From contig NZ_LMCT01000006.1 of assembly GCF_001424875.1 (NCBI RefSeq), positions 125,018-169,662 of the forward strand: a stretch of DNA of 44,645 nt, written 5' to 3'. Position numbers and translations under genes: made by a program. Source of the stretch: Kitasatospora sp. Root107 (GTDB taxonomy: Bacteria > Actinomycetota > Actinomycetes > Streptomycetales > Streptomycetaceae). Of the stretch, positions 8,032 to 16,496 are shown piece by piece (position 1 is the first letter of the stretch; every line of letters begins with the position of its first letter). The notes under the pieces are model-generated. The model made no database searches and was not told the origin of the DNA. It worked only from the letters and a program-made list of their open reading frames with translations.

Positions 8032-9242
8032 GCGGTCTTCTCCACAGTGAGGTTGGCGGGGGCGATCAGGTCGCCGCGGGTGAGCAGGAGGGCCGTGGCG
8101 AGGGCGGCGGCGAGCACCGGGACAGCAGCAACGGCGGTGGTGCCGTGGTCGGCCAGGTGACCGGCCAGGGCGGAACCCAGTGCCTGGCCCAGGCCGATCA
8201 CCGCGATCAGCCAGGCGGCGGCCTCGGTCGCGGTGCCCGCGGGCGCGAGGCGGTCGCAGACGATGAACGTCACGGTCAGCAGCGGAGCGAGGTAGAGGCC
8301 GGGACAGAAGCTGAACACGAGGGCCAGGGACGGGGCGGTGACCAGCGCCAGTGGTGCGAAGCAGACGGCGTATCCGGCGGTGGCGTAGAGCAGTTGCCGC
8401 GCCAGCGGGACGGGCCACGGGATGCGGGCGTATGCGATGCCGCCGATCAGGCTGCCCACCGACAGGGCTGCGGGCAGGAGCCCGGTGAGCCAGCTGCTGG
8501 CGGTCAGGTCTGCGAGCGCCAGGGCCAGGACGTTGAACGCTCCGAGGCTGACACCGAGGCAGAGCATCGCGGCGAGCAGGAGCCGCAGGCCGGGTGAGCG
8601 CAGCGGGCCGCTCCAGTGGACGGCCCGGCGGGAGGGTGGTTCCCAGGAGGCCGGCGCCCGGGTGGCGACGGCCACCGTCCCCAGCACCCCGAGGACGCCG
8701 CAGGCCCACAACGCCGCTGCGGGAGATATGAGTTGGGACAGTGCGGTTGCCACGAGCGGTCCTGCGAGGAAGACCAGTTCCTGGCTGGTGCTGTCGAGGG
8801 TGTAGGCGATTCGCAGTTCGGCCGGGCCGGTGACCAGGCGTGGCCACAATGCGCGAAGTCCCGATTCCAGGGGTGGAGTTGAGGCCCCGGCGAGCACCGC
8901 GAGGGTTGCGGACGTGATCGGATCGGCGGCCACGTCGATCATGGCGAGTGCGGTGAAGGTGGCGAACGCCACTGAGCCCGCGATTGCGGCGACCGGCCCC
9001 AGGCGGGTGCGGTCGACGAGACGGCCGAGCAGAGGCTGGGCGATTGCGCAGGCCAGTGCGTACAGAGCGGCCAGGGCACCACCGAGGGCGATCCCTCCGC
9101 CCCCGGCCCGTACAGCGAGCAGCAGGGCGATGGGAGCCATCGCGGTCGGCAACCGGCCGGTCAGGGTGCCTGCGAGCAGGGGGGTGACGTGTGGGGCGGT
9201 CAGGACGTGGCGTAGTGAGGTGCGGGCGGCGGAGGTGGTCAC
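8028..9242 (-). CDS. MFS transporter
   Basis: 404 residues; GTG start overlapping the upstream stop as GTGA. About twelve hydrophobic segments are spaced as in the major facilitator superfamily, including LALALADLTASSWLTGLLPA and a loop GRLVDRTRLGPVAAI that resembles the conserved cytoplasmic motif A between helices 2 and 3. An inner-membrane drug or metabolite exporter is likely. It lacks the Arg-terminated tail (ends TVEKTA). It sits between an XRE regulator and a HAD hydrolase in an overlapping series. Confidence 0.9.
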   Translation of the reverse strand: MTTSAARTSLRHVLTAPHVTPLLAGTLTGRLPTAMAPIALLLAVRAGGGGIALGGALAALYALACAIAQPLLGRLVDRTRLGPVAAIAGSVAFATFTALAMIDVAADPITSATLAVLAGASTPPLESGLRALWPRLVTGPAELRIAYTLDSTSQELVFLAGPLVATALSQLISPAAALWACGVLGVLGTVAVATRAPASWEPPSRRAVHWSGPLRSPGLRLLLAAMLCLGVSLGAFNVLALALADLTASSWLTGLLPAALSVGSLIGGIAYARIPWPVPLARQLLYATAGYAVCFAPLALVTAPSLALVFSFCPGLYLAPLLTVTFIVCDRLAPAGTATEAAAWLIAVIGLGQALGSALAGHLADHGTTAVAAVPVLAAALATALLLTRGDLIAPANLTVEKTA

Positions 9243-9919
9243 GGGCTCCAGACGGGTGGTCGGTCGGCGGTGCGGGCGGTCAGCGGCCTCCGGGGGTGCT
9301 TCTCGCGCGGCAGGGTGGCGCGTGGGGGTACGGGCTTGTTGCCGGGGCCGGGAGCGGCGTTGGTGACGTGGGCGGCGAGACGTTTGGCGATCTCGTCGTG
9401 CTCACGCCTGGCCTGCTCCAGCTGGTCCTTGGCCGCCTGCTCCAGAGCGCGGGCGTTTCGCCACGCCAGCTCCGCCTTCTGAACGCGGTGGCGGGCAGCC
9501 CGCAGCGCGTAGCCTCGTTCCTGCGGGCCCTCCACGGCCTCGGTCATGAACCGACCCGCCGCAACGTCGAGCGTCTTGGCCAGAGCGACGACCTCGTCGA
9601 AGCGGACCGGGCGGCTGCCGTTCTCGATCTTGGCGATCTGGGTCTGGTGGAACTTGAAGCCAAGCCGGGTCATGCGCTCGGCCACGTCCTGCTGGGACAG
9701 TTGGGCAGCTGTCCGCAGGATCTTCAGATTGTGAGCCACCAGGTCCTCGCCCTCCAGCGGCGTGACGCGCTGGGCCGTGTGGGTGCCCTCAGAGAACGGT
9801 GACGTCAGCAGGTCCTCCGGCTGGGGTGCGATCCGGTGGTGGGGGCCGGCGAGGTGTGGATCAGGGGTGGCGGGCCCGGTCACGCGCGTGGACGGCGGCC
9901 CGGTGCCGGTCGCGGTCAA
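9239..9919 (-). CDS. XRE-family helix-turn-helix regulator
   Basis: The DNA-binding domain is clear: LKILRTAAQLSQQDVAERM, then FHQTQIAKIENGSRPVRFDE and VVALAKTLDV, the classic five-helix Xre/Cro fold. A coiled-coil-like helix follows (ALEQAAKDQLEQARREHDEI). Two starts are possible. TTG 9917-9919 overlaps the upstream stop as TTGA and gives 226 residues. GTG 9737-9739, with GAGGA just upstream, begins right at the domain and gives 166 residues. The extra N-terminal 60 residues are Pro/Thr-rich. Probably regulates this operon (inference). Confidence 0.85.
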   Translation of the reverse strand: MTATGTGPPSTRVTGPATPDPHLAGPHHRIAPQPEDLLTSPFSEGTHTAQRVTPLEGEDLVAHNLKILRTAAQLSQQDVAERMTRLGFKFHQTQIAKIENGSRPVRFDEVVALAKTLDVAAGRFMTEAVEGPQERGYALRAARHRVQKAELAWRNARALEQAAKDQLEQARREHDEIAKRLAAHVTNAAPGPGNKPVPPRATLPREKHPRRPLTARTADRPPVWSP

Positions 9920-10773
9920 CGGCTTCTCCGGGCGGGTGCGGGCACGGCCGGGACGTGGGTGACGACAGGGGCAGCGGCACCGGCGACCCGGGCGGCAGGC
10001 GAGAGGCCGCGGGCGGTGTCTGTCCGGTCGGGATCCGGGCCGACATCCAGGAAGCGGCGCAGCGCGTTGGGCAGGTCGGCGGAGAAACGCCGGACCGGGG
10101 ACTCGGCGGCCAGGGAGCCGACGACGGCCTCGACGAGCTGCTCGGGGCAGTCGCCGACCAGCTCGGCCTCCCAACCCTCGCCGTCCATACCCACGGTGAT
10201 AAGCCAGGCCCTCCCGCCGGGATGGCAGAGGACTTCGGCGAGACGGTCGGGCGAGGTGACCCGCGCGATGCCGTCGCCGGGGGCGTCCGCCCCTTCCCAG
10301 CCGGCCTCGGCCAGGCAGTAGAGAGCGTTGTCGCGATCGGCGGGATCGGGTGTGCCGTCCTGGCTGGCGGAGGAGACCTCGACCAGGGCCTCGGCAGCTG
10401 AGGCGAGGACCTCGTCGGGCGTCTGCGCGCTGAATACGGCCCGCCAGCTGGGGCCGTGGGCGGTGAGTACCTCGCGCTGGTACGAGCGGTCGGTGCTCTC
10501 GTGGAGGAGCACACGCAGGTCGCCACTAGTGAAGGCTGCCGTCTTGCCCTGGTCGGTGCGGGTCCAGGACGCGGCCTGCAGTACGCGGCGGGCCCGGACG
10601 AGGGAGGTGTAGGTGCCAAGGGCAAGGTAGGCGGGCCGGACCCCTACAGGCTTGGCGTGGTACCAGGTGGAACCCGGCAGAGGCGCCGTGACGCGCTTCC
10701 TGGGCTCGCTCTCGGCCGGGCGGCGCGGCCTGCGGGCGGGCGCGGAGCGATCGGGGGAAGTCGTGGAATCCAT
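9916..10773 (-). CDS. DUF317-like protein with two repeats and Arg tail
   Basis: 285 residues from ATG 10771-10773, with GAGGA just upstream. Two DUF317-like halves are visible: VGVRPAYLALGTYTSLV with WRAVFSAQTPDEVLAS, then YCLAEAGWEGADAPG with WEAELVGDCPEQLVEA. The N-terminus is basic (SAPARRPRRPAESEPRKRV). The C-terminus has DTARGLSPAARVAGAAAP and ends APARRSR. Family function unknown. The CGT-TGA end produces the TTGA overlap with the XRE gene. Confidence 0.75.
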   Translation of the reverse strand: MDSTTSPDRSAPARRPRRPAESEPRKRVTAPLPGSTWYHAKPVGVRPAYLALGTYTSLVRARRVLQAASWTRTDQGKTAAFTSGDLRVLLHESTDRSYQREVLTAHGPSWRAVFSAQTPDEVLASAAEALVEVSSASQDGTPDPADRDNALYCLAEAGWEGADAPGDGIARVTSPDRLAEVLCHPGGRAWLITVGMDGEGWEAELVGDCPEQLVEAVVGSLAAESPVRRFSADLPNALRRFLDVGPDPDRTDTARGLSPAARVAGAAAPVVTHVPAVPAPARRSR

Positions 10774-10781
10774 GGGTGTCC

Positions 10782-11717
10782 TCAGCGTCGCTGCGTGGCA
10801 GTGGAGTTGGCGAAGAGCGGTGCGGGCTGGGGGATGGGATCGTGGCTGAAGCTCAGGGCGGTGGTGGCCGAGCGCAGGCCGGCGGCGTTCGACCGGAGCG
10901 CGGCCCTCTCCGACGGCGAGGTCCCGTCCGCGGCAGGCGCGACCTGGGCCGGAGCGGACCTGGCCGGCGGGGCCGTCCGGGACTGCGCCACGGGCGTGGG
11001 CATCACGACGGTGGGCCGCGGAGCCGGGGCCACCAGGGTGGCGCTGCTCGTGCTCGCACGGCGGGTGGTCGCCTCCGCGCGGGACTTCGGCAGGTGGCGC
11101 TGGGACCACCGGCCGATGGCCTCCAGCGGTTCGGCCAGTGCCTTGCCCGCCGCGGTCAGCCCGTACATGTAGTTGCGGGGCTCGCCGGTGCGCCGGACGA
11201 GACCGGCCTTCTCCATCTGGGCGAGCCGCTGGTAGAGGTTGCCCGGGTTCATGTCCTTGGGCAGCGCGTCTTCGAGGATCTCGCTCGGATAGGCCGGTTC
11301 CCCGTACGCGGCCAGCGCCATGATCGTGGCGGCGGTGTGCGCCTTGTTGAGCGTGGCGAGGGCCTGCTCGGTGTACGCGCCCTGACCGGTGCCGTGCTCG
11401 GGGACGCCCTGGTGCGCGGAGGACCAGCGGGTGACGGGGATCTGGACGTACAGCGCCTCGCGGCCGGCGCGGGTGAGGGAGATCAGGGTGCTGCTGTCCT
11501 CGCGCTTGCGGGTGATGAGCCCGTCCTCCTCCATCGCGTCGAGACGGTTGTCGACCTGGGACTCGCTCATCCACCGCGACTGGGCCTCCAGCAGCGACTT
11601 CGGCAGGGTGCCGTCGGCGCTCTTGAGTAGGCGCAGGATGGAGACGGTGTCCTGCGGGCCGAGGATCGACAGGGCGTTCTGGATGCGCTGGGCCTGGGAG
11701 AGCGTGGAGAGGGCCAT
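10782..11717 (-). CDS. Protein with two winged-helix domains and long Arg-ending tail
   Basis: 311 residues; ATG at 11715-11717 with AAGGA 7 nt upstream. Two winged-helix units: residues about 1-95 (ILRLLKSADGTLPKSLLEAQ, DNRLDAMEEDGLITRKRED, LISLTRAGREAL) and about 120-205 (PGNLYQRLAQMEKAGLVRRT, YMYGLTAAGKALAEPLEAI). The second resembles PadR/ArsR-like regulators. The last ~100 residues are low complexity (TTRRASTSSATLV ... ANSTATQRR). Likely a DNA-binding regulator or partition-type protein; the target is unknown. Confidence 0.8.
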   Translation of the reverse strand: MALSTLSQAQRIQNALSILGPQDTVSILRLLKSADGTLPKSLLEAQSRWMSESQVDNRLDAMEEDGLITRKREDSSTLISLTRAGREALYVQIPVTRWSSAHQGVPEHGTGQGAYTEQALATLNKAHTAATIMALAAYGEPAYPSEILEDALPKDMNPGNLYQRLAQMEKAGLVRRTGEPRNYMYGLTAAGKALAEPLEAIGRWSQRHLPKSRAEATTRRASTSSATLVAPAPRPTVVMPTPVAQSRTAPPARSAPAQVAPAADGTSPSERAALRSNAAGLRSATTALSFSHDPIPQPAPLFANSTATQRR

Positions 11718-11759
11718 CAATGAGTCCTTCGAGGTGAGGGGCTGGTCAAAGCGGGGCGG

Positions 11760-12107
11760 TCAGGATGCCGGGGTGGCTGCGAGCAGCTGCAGGCGGCGGG
11801 CCGCGGTGTTGTAGACCTGGTGGCCGCTGCGTGCGCCGGCGGCCACCAGGTAGATCTCGCCGCCGGAGGCGGAGGCGAGCCGGGGCGGGCGTTCCTGGTA
11901 GACCAGGCGCCAGCAGCGGTCGCGGTCGAGGTAGATGCGGCGGCAGCCGGTCAGGTCCCACAGGCCGCGTCGGCCGAGGACCGGACCGCGCTGCTGGCAG
12001 TTCAGCAGGTGGTGCACGGCGGCTTCCTGCATGCCGCGTGGGAGCTGGTCGAGGTCGGTGAGCGCCGCCGGGTGGGCGTCGAAGTCGAGCAGGGCGGCGG
12101 CACTCAC
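11760..12107 (-). CDS. RelE/ParE-like toxin-fold protein
   Basis: 115 residues, GTG start with AAGGA 6 nt upstream. The core LTGCRRIYLDRDRCWRLVYQ followed by an EIYLVAAGARSGHQVYNTAARR strand-helix end matches RelE-superfamily proteins (mRNA interferase or ParE gyrase poison folds). It lacks the Arg tail. No obvious small antitoxin is adjacent: the gene downstream is the double winged-helix regulator, and the gene upstream is a DUF4913 protein. It may be an orphan or use one of these as partner. Fold assignment is by motif only. Confidence 0.6.
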   Translation of the reverse strand: MSAAALLDFDAHPAALTDLDQLPRGMQEAAVHHLLNCQQRGPVLGRRGLWDLTGCRRIYLDRDRCWRLVYQERPPRLASASGGEIYLVAAGARSGHQVYNTAARRLQLLAATPAS

Positions 12108-12120
12108 GAGCCGTCCTTGG

Positions 12121-12750
12121 CTAGACGGAAGTGCGGGGGACGCCGGGCCGGGGCAGGGAGGCGGGATCCGTGAACGGCGGATGCGGCAGCAGCCGGTGGT
12201 GCGGATGGTCGGGGTTGGTGGTGCACGCCCCGAACGGGCCGTCGGGGGCCCGGAGTTTGAGCAGCAGCGCCTCCAGGTGGTCGCGCTGCCACACCGACGG
12301 TCCCGTCGCGCCGGAGCGGGCGTCGGTCAGCTCCTGCCATGCCAGCCAACAGTGGTGGATCCGGGCGAGGGCCTCGTCGTGCTCGGGCCAACTGGTGCAC
12401 CACGGCCGCCCCGAGGTGATCTCCTGCCCGTACACACCGAGCAGGATGTGGTCCACCCAGGGCACCATCGTGGCCACTTCGGCGGCCAGCGCGTCGTCGT
12501 CGAACGCCAGGATCGTCAGCGAGATCAGTTCCTCGGGCTCGTCCGGCGAGCCGACGTCTGCGGACTCCTCCTCGGTGTCGTCGAAGTCCTCCCGGGCGGC
12601 CTGGTCGTGCTCTTCCGCGAGGCGCTCGGCCACGATGTCGAGCGAGTCCCGCTCGGCCTGGATGCAGGCGAGAACGGCACTCCACTCGGCCACGGTCTCC
12701 GGTGTGACCGCGGGCGGACCGGGCGGATCGGGGGGTGTGAAGGTGGGCAA
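12121..12750 (-). CDS. DUF4913-family protein
   Basis: 209 residues from TTG 12748-12750, with GGAG 7 nt upstream. The C-terminal third has the DUF4913 signature: a helix with HHCWLAWQELTDARS, SVWQRDHLEALLLKLRAPDG, then PFGACTTNPDHPHHRL. DUF4913 proteins are common on actinomycete plasmids and phages and are uncharacterised. The N-terminal half is acidic (DDTEEESADVGSPDEPEEL). The TAG stop is 14 nt before the RelE-like gene. Upstream, a copy of the element's palindrome arm (12812-12831) may control this transcript. Confidence 0.8.
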   Translation of the reverse strand: MPTFTPPDPPGPPAVTPETVAEWSAVLACIQAERDSLDIVAERLAEEHDQAAREDFDDTEEESADVGSPDEPEELISLTILAFDDDALAAEVATMVPWVDHILLGVYGQEITSGRPWCTSWPEHDEALARIHHCWLAWQELTDARSGATGPSVWQRDHLEALLLKLRAPDGPFGACTTNPDHPHHRLLPHPPFTDPASLPRPGVPRTSV

Positions 12751-12811
12751 GGAAGAGCTCCAGGGAATCGGTGGTGCGGTTCGGCGAGCACGACTCTGCC
12801 CGCCGACCGTG

Positions 12812-12831
12812 TCCTTGCTCGGGAGATATCG
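12812..12831. repeat. Solitary copy of the palindrome arm found at 44386-44405
   Basis: The plus strand reads TCCTTGCTCGGGAGATATCG, identical at 19 of 20 positions to 44386-44405. At the right end this sequence forms one arm of a long inverted repeat; here it stands alone. It lies in the 104-bp gap between a C5 methyltransferase gene and the DUF4913 gene, about 60 bp upstream of the latter's start. A shared operator is the simplest reading. Confidence 0.55.
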
Positions 12832-12854
12832 GGTCGTGTATGGCTTCCCGCAAT

Positions 12855-14111
12855 TCACGCGGATGGCGCGGCATGGTTCCCGCACAGCGCAATTCCGGGT
12901 GACAGCAACTGCGTTGCCAGAGCTGCCTGTTGGGGGACGACGCCGTTGCCGAGCGCGGTGAGCTGAGCCGACCGGGAAATCCCTGTGATCTGCGTCACCC
13001 ACCCCTCTTCCAATCCCATGACCCATTCCACGAAAGCCGGGGAAAGACGGCCTCGGGAATCCACCGGATCGGGAGCCGTTCGCGTTACGCGCTCCCAGCG
13101 GGCGATGGCAGGGGCGTACTCGCCCCAGCGCTCTCCGGGGGCGTCTGCGCCGGGGACCACATCGGCAGTACCACCTGCGAAAGCGGGGGCGGCAAGCCCC
13201 CGCTGGCGTGGTGCCCCGGTGTCCCCGTGCCGTCCGTCTTCGGTGTCGGCAGCAGCCGGGCGGCGGCGCTCGGCAGGGTCAGATCCCAGCGGCTGCCGCG
13301 CTGGTTCGGGCCGCCCTTGGTCCCGTCGGTCGCACGCGGGGTCGGCAGCAGGTGCTCCACCAGGTCGGAGAGGTTCGGCCCGTGGCCGCCGGCCTTCCGC
13401 AGGTCCGGGTGCTGACTGCCCCCGATGCTGCCCAGGTTCGAGGTCGGGGTGAGCAGCAGGGTGACCACATGCCCCAGGTCCTCCCGTTTCGGGTCCGGGC
13501 CCTTGAAGTCCCGGGCCCTCGGCGTCGGCAGGCCAGGCGGCGATGAAGGCCCTCTCGCGTCGGTGTGGTGCTCCGACGTCGGAGGCTCGTAGCACCTGCC
13601 AGCGCGCATCGAACCCCGCGATGGCCAGGTCGCCGAGTACGGCACCGAGTGCCCGCAGAGGATGCTCATCTCCTGCGTCTCCCAGACACCACGGGCAGAA
13701 CTCCACGTCGCCATCGGCTGGCGAGTGAGCGGGGGTGGAGAGCAGGCCGCGGACGTTTTCAAGGATCACCATGCAAGGTCGAAGAGTTGAGATGGCGCGG
13801 GCGATGGTGTGCCACAGGCCGGAGCGGGTTCCCTCGGCGAGGCCGCGCCGGTTGCCGGCCACCGAGACGTCGGTGCAGGGGAATCCGGCGACTAGGACGC
13901 AGACCGGCTCGACGGTGGTGAAGTCGACCTTGGTGATATCGCCGAGGTTCGGAACCCCGGGCCAGTGGTGTTCGAGGATGGCGGCAGCTCCGGGAGCCGG
14001 GTCGGCGTGCCAGGCGATCGAGCCACCCAGGACGGACTGCACGCCGAGGTCGAGACCGCCGTAGCCGCTGCAGAGGCTGCCGATGCGTATGCCGTCCGGG
14101 TGCCCGGTCAC
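12855..14111 (-). CDS. C5-cytosine DNA methyltransferase with out-of-frame specificity region
   Basis: 418 residues; GTG start overlapping the upstream stop as GTGA. Catalytic motifs are intact: motif I GSLCSGYGGLDLGVQ, motif IV VAGFPCTDVSVAGNRRG (Pro-Cys nucleophile), motif VI VILENVRGLL, motif VIII RASDVGAPHRRERAF and motif X LTALGNGVVPQQA. Between about 13525 and 13127 the reading frame is not the coding frame. The neighbouring frame gives LPTPRARDFKGPDPKRED and SDLVEHLLPTPRATDG, typical of the target-recognition part, with G/C third positions. One extra base near 13525 and a 2-bp excess near 13127 (GAGAG) would account for it. As sequenced, specificity is probably lost. No Arg tail. Confidence 0.85.
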   Translation of the reverse strand: MTGHPDGIRIGSLCSGYGGLDLGVQSVLGGSIAWHADPAPGAAAILEHHWPGVPNLGDITKVDFTTVEPVCVLVAGFPCTDVSVAGNRRGLAEGTRSGLWHTIARAISTLRPCMVILENVRGLLSTPAHSPADGDVEFCPWCLGDAGDEHPLRALGAVLGDLAIAGFDARWQVLRASDVGAPHRRERAFIAAWPADAEGPGLQGPGPETGGPGACGHPAAHPDLEPGQHRGQSAPGPAEGRRPRAEPLRPGGAPAADPACDRRDQGRPEPARQPLGSDPAERRRPAAADTEDGRHGDTGAPRQRGLAAPAFAGGTADVVPGADAPGERWGEYAPAIARWERVTRTAPDPVDSRGRLSPAFVEWVMGLEEGWVTQITGISRSAQLTALGNGVVPQQAALATQLLSPGIALCGNHAAPSA

Positions 14112-14608
14112 CGGGCCCGCCCGGTGACCGGCGCCCCGTCTGATGCCGCATCCGGTCGCCGGATGCCGGTCGAACGGGCGGCGTCGAGTGCGGGGGAGGC
14201 GAAGAGGTTGGCCCGGGCTGTCAGCACTGCCACCAAGGCGAAGGCGGTGTTGGTGCGGGCGGGCGCGACATCCGGGCGGTCGGTCTGCGCGCCCTGGGGC
14301 GGTGGGCTCCAGGTCTCGCGGACGAGATGGTCGTGGACCTCGGCGAGGTCGGCCAGCGGATCGCCGACGGCGGCGACCGATGGAATCCCGGGCTGCTGGG
14401 AGAGTGCGGTGACCTGCAGCGCGCGGGCCCGGAGTTCGTTCGCCGTGCTGGCCAGGCACTCGATCTGGATATCGGGAGGGAGGTGCAGGGAGGGCTCCGG
14501 GGAAGTGAGGAAGGCCCGGTCGCGGGTGGACAGCGACGGGCAGGCCGGGTACGGCAGGCCGCTCTGCCCCGGTGTGTCGGCGGCGCGAGTCGGGCCGGGG
14601 GTGGTCAG
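14108..14608 (-). CDS. Small helical protein with Arg tail (CTG start)
   Basis: 166 residues, clearly coding by third-position G/C. It has no ATG, GTG or TTG at the beginning: the frame starts at CTG 14606-14608, which overlaps the previous stop as CTGA. Helical stretches include IECLASTANELRARALQVTA and DPLADLAEVHDHLVRETWS. It ends LDAARSTGIRRP ... VTGRAR, whose CGG-TGA supplies the GTG start of the methyltransferase. Function unknown; part of a series of similar small helical proteins. Confidence 0.65.
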   Translation of the reverse strand: MTTPGPTRAADTPGQSGLPYPACPSLSTRDRAFLTSPEPSLHLPPDIQIECLASTANELRARALQVTALSQQPGIPSVAAVGDPLADLAEVHDHLVRETWSPPPQGAQTDRPDVAPARTNTAFALVAVLTARANLFASPALDAARSTGIRRPDAASDGAPVTGRAR

Positions 14609-15212
14609 CGGGTGCGCGTGGCCCGGGGCGGGGGCCCGGAGTCAGTGCGGTCGGCGCCGCTGCCCTTGCGGAAGGGCAGGCGCAGGGAGGAGCTGAGCCG
14701 GGCGGCGGCGCCGCGCTCCTTGGGAACGGGCTCGCCAACCTGACGGCGCGCCCGACCGATGCGGGGCAGCTGGACGTGCTGACGGAGGTGGCGGGACGCC
14801 GAGGTGAGGGACCTTGCGGCGTCCCGGTACAGCCACTGGGTGTGCTGGAGGGCGATCTGGGTCGGTGGCTGTCCCTGTGCGGCGAGGACGAGTTCCATGA
14901 CCTCGCCCAAGCAGTGGTCGGCGAAAGCCGACTGGGTGTAGGCGCGAGCGGCGGCCCGTGCGGCACGGCGGGTGCCGGCCGCTTCGTCCGGTTCGGCGAA
15001 GGCGTCGGTCGGAGCGGCGGAGGCGTGGAGCAGTCCGGTGCGCAGCGAGTTGAGCGAGGCCAGCTGCCCGGCGACGAGGCCGACGGGGGAAGCGGCCCGT
15101 GTGCGGGGATGGCCGGCCACGTGGCGGCGAGGTCGTCCGCCAGATCGGCTAGCGCCAACAGGTCGGGGCGGTCAGGGAGTTCAGGCAGGGGGCGCTCCGG
15201 TGTGAGGGTCAG
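14605..15212 (-). CDS. Small helical protein, probably frameshifted near N-terminus
   Basis: Coding signal starts at CTG 15210-15212 (CTGA overlap with the upstream stop) and reads LPDRPDLLALADLADDLAAT. It continues about 30 codons later in a different frame, from about 15110 (AASPVGLVAGQLASLNSLRT), to the stop at 14605. A 2-bp excess at a CACA run around 15105 would join the two. If the shift is real, the translatable product may begin at GTG 15118-15120 (171 residues). The body is helical (ADHCLGEVMELVLAAQGQPP); the end is Arg-rich (LPFRKGSGAD ... PPRATRTR). Family unknown. Confidence 0.5.
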
Positions 15213-15772
15213 CGGTTGCGGCGAAGCGGGATGACGGTCGCGGTCGGCGTGGAGTCCTGCGGCGGTTCACTGCCAGCCGGTTGGGCACTGACGATGCGGG
15301 AGCCTGCCCGGGCCGCCACCTGCTGGCCGGCACGTCGGGACTCCGGTGTGGCGCCGGGCAGTGACAGGACCGGGGCCGCGGCAGCGGTGGAGAGCCGGTC
15401 GGCAACGTCGCGCAGTTCTCCGGCCCCGAGGACGGCGAGGCGCTCTGCGAGGGCGACGCAGCCCTCGACTTGCGCGGTCGCGATTCCGTCCAGGTGCAGC
15501 TTCGTACTGTCGGCCACGGCGGCGAGGGCGAGGGCGGCGTGGGACGCGGCGGTGGCGAACGCCATCAGGGCCGCGCGGTCGGTATCAGGGTCCGCCACCC
15601 GGAACAGGAACTCGTCGCTGGCGTCGGCGGCGATTGCCACCAGGTGCGTTATCGGCCAGGCGGACTCACGGGGGTCTCCGGCCGGGGCGATGGCGGGCAG
15701 GGTGCAGCGCACCGCCTCCAGCCGGTCCGCCAGGGAGCGGATCACGGCCGCCGGGTCGTCGGTGTCGTTCAG
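15209..15772 (-). CDS. Small helical protein with Arg tail
   Basis: About 187 residues. Coding quality extends upstream of the first GTG (15743-15745) to a CTG at 15770-15772 with GGAG 4 nt before it, giving NDTDDPAAVIRSLADRLEAV at the N-terminus. The body is helical and Ala-rich (DRAALMAFATAASHAALALA, VEGCVALAERLAVLGAGEL). The tail has SRRAGQQVAARAGSRIV and ends TVIPLRRNR. CGC-TGA at its end gives the CTG of the next gene. No known family. Confidence 0.6.
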   Translation of the reverse strand: MNDTDDPAAVIRSLADRLEAVRCTLPAIAPAGDPRESAWPITHLVAIAADASDEFLFRVADPDTDRAALMAFATAASHAALALAAVADSTKLHLDGIATAQVEGCVALAERLAVLGAGELRDVADRLSTAAAAPVLSLPGATPESRRAGQQVAARAGSRIVSAQPAGSEPPQDSTPTATVIPLRRNR

Positions 15773-15800
15773 GGTGCTCCGATCATCATGGAGAGGGTGA

Positions 15801-16496
15801 TCAGCGGCGTCCTGCCGCCGGGGCGGGGTCGGTGGCCGGGGTCCGCGAGACGAGGCGGGAGGTGCCCGAGCGCCGCGATGCAGCGCTGGCAGTGGCCGCC
15901 GCCGCCTGCTCGAAGCCCCACGGCACGATCACCAGGGGCTGTGATCTGGCCTTGGCTCGGGCGGCGAGCATCCGGGCGGCGAGCCCGTCCGGATCGGCCA
16001 GGGCCTGTTGCTCGCGGTCGAGTTCGCGCTTGCGGACCTGGCCGAGGCCGGTGCGGAACTGGCGAATCGTGCTGATGGTGTGGGTAAGCATGTCGTCGGC
16101 CTCGGCGAACTGCCGGGCGACGCGCTGATCCAGGCCGGGCGCGTAGAAGTGGCTGCGGGTCTTGGTGCGGGGCCGGACCTGGTTGGCGAGGTCGCAGGCG
16201 AGGTCGAGCAGTTCGGTGAGCTTGTGCAGGACCGGGCTCGACCGGGTGGCGGCGAAGGTGGGCCCCCAGTCCACGCCGACGTTTGCGACCCCCGGCCCGG
16301 GGCGCTGTGAAAGGTCGGCCCTCAGCCTGGAGGCCGTGGCGACGTAGTCGGCCAACGCGGTGATGTTCTGCGCCAGCAGGTCCGGGATCTTGCCCGCCGG
16401 CCGCTTGGCGGTGTGCCGCAGATCGCGCCGGATCCCGGCCAGAGCGTTGGCCAGGTCGGTCAGCCGCTGGACGTCCTCCTCGTGGATGTCGGTCAT
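15801..16496 (-). CDS. Helical protein of 231 aa with Arg tail
   Basis: ATG overlapping the upstream stop as ATGA. The protein is almost all helix: VQRLTDLANALAGIRRDLRH, ITALADYVATASRLRADLSQ, LHKLTELLDLACDLANQVRP, and ADDMLTHTISTIRQFRTGLG. It resembles its neighbours in organisation (helical bundle, then low-complexity tail). The tail is ASAASRRSGTSRLVSRTP and ends PAAGRR. Possibly a structural or scaffold protein; no family recognised. Confidence 0.65.
   Translation of the reverse strand: MTDIHEEDVQRLTDLANALAGIRRDLRHTAKRPAGKIPDLLAQNITALADYVATASRLRADLSQRPGPGVANVGVDWGPTFAATRSSPVLHKLTELLDLACDLANQVRPRTKTRSHFYAPGLDQRVARQFAEADDMLTHTISTIRQFRTGLGQVRKRELDREQQALADPDGLAARMLAARAKARSQPLVIVPWGFEQAAAATASAASRRSGTSRLVSRTPATDPAPAAGRR

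Noticed and set aside
8719..8732. GGGAGATAT resembling part of the palindrome arm
   Set aside because: Only 9 matching bases, within the MFS coding sequence; chance match.
12750..13026. N-terminal extension of the DUF4913 gene to 13026
   Set aside because: The extension overlaps the methyltransferase 3' end and the palindrome-arm copy, has poor codon composition, and a good Shine-Dalgarno stands before TTG 12748-12750.
14605..15120. Taking GTG 15118-15120 as the plain start of the small gene
   Set aside because: Kept only as an alternative: 30 coding-quality codons upstream in another frame, beginning at a CTGA overlap, point to a frameshift.
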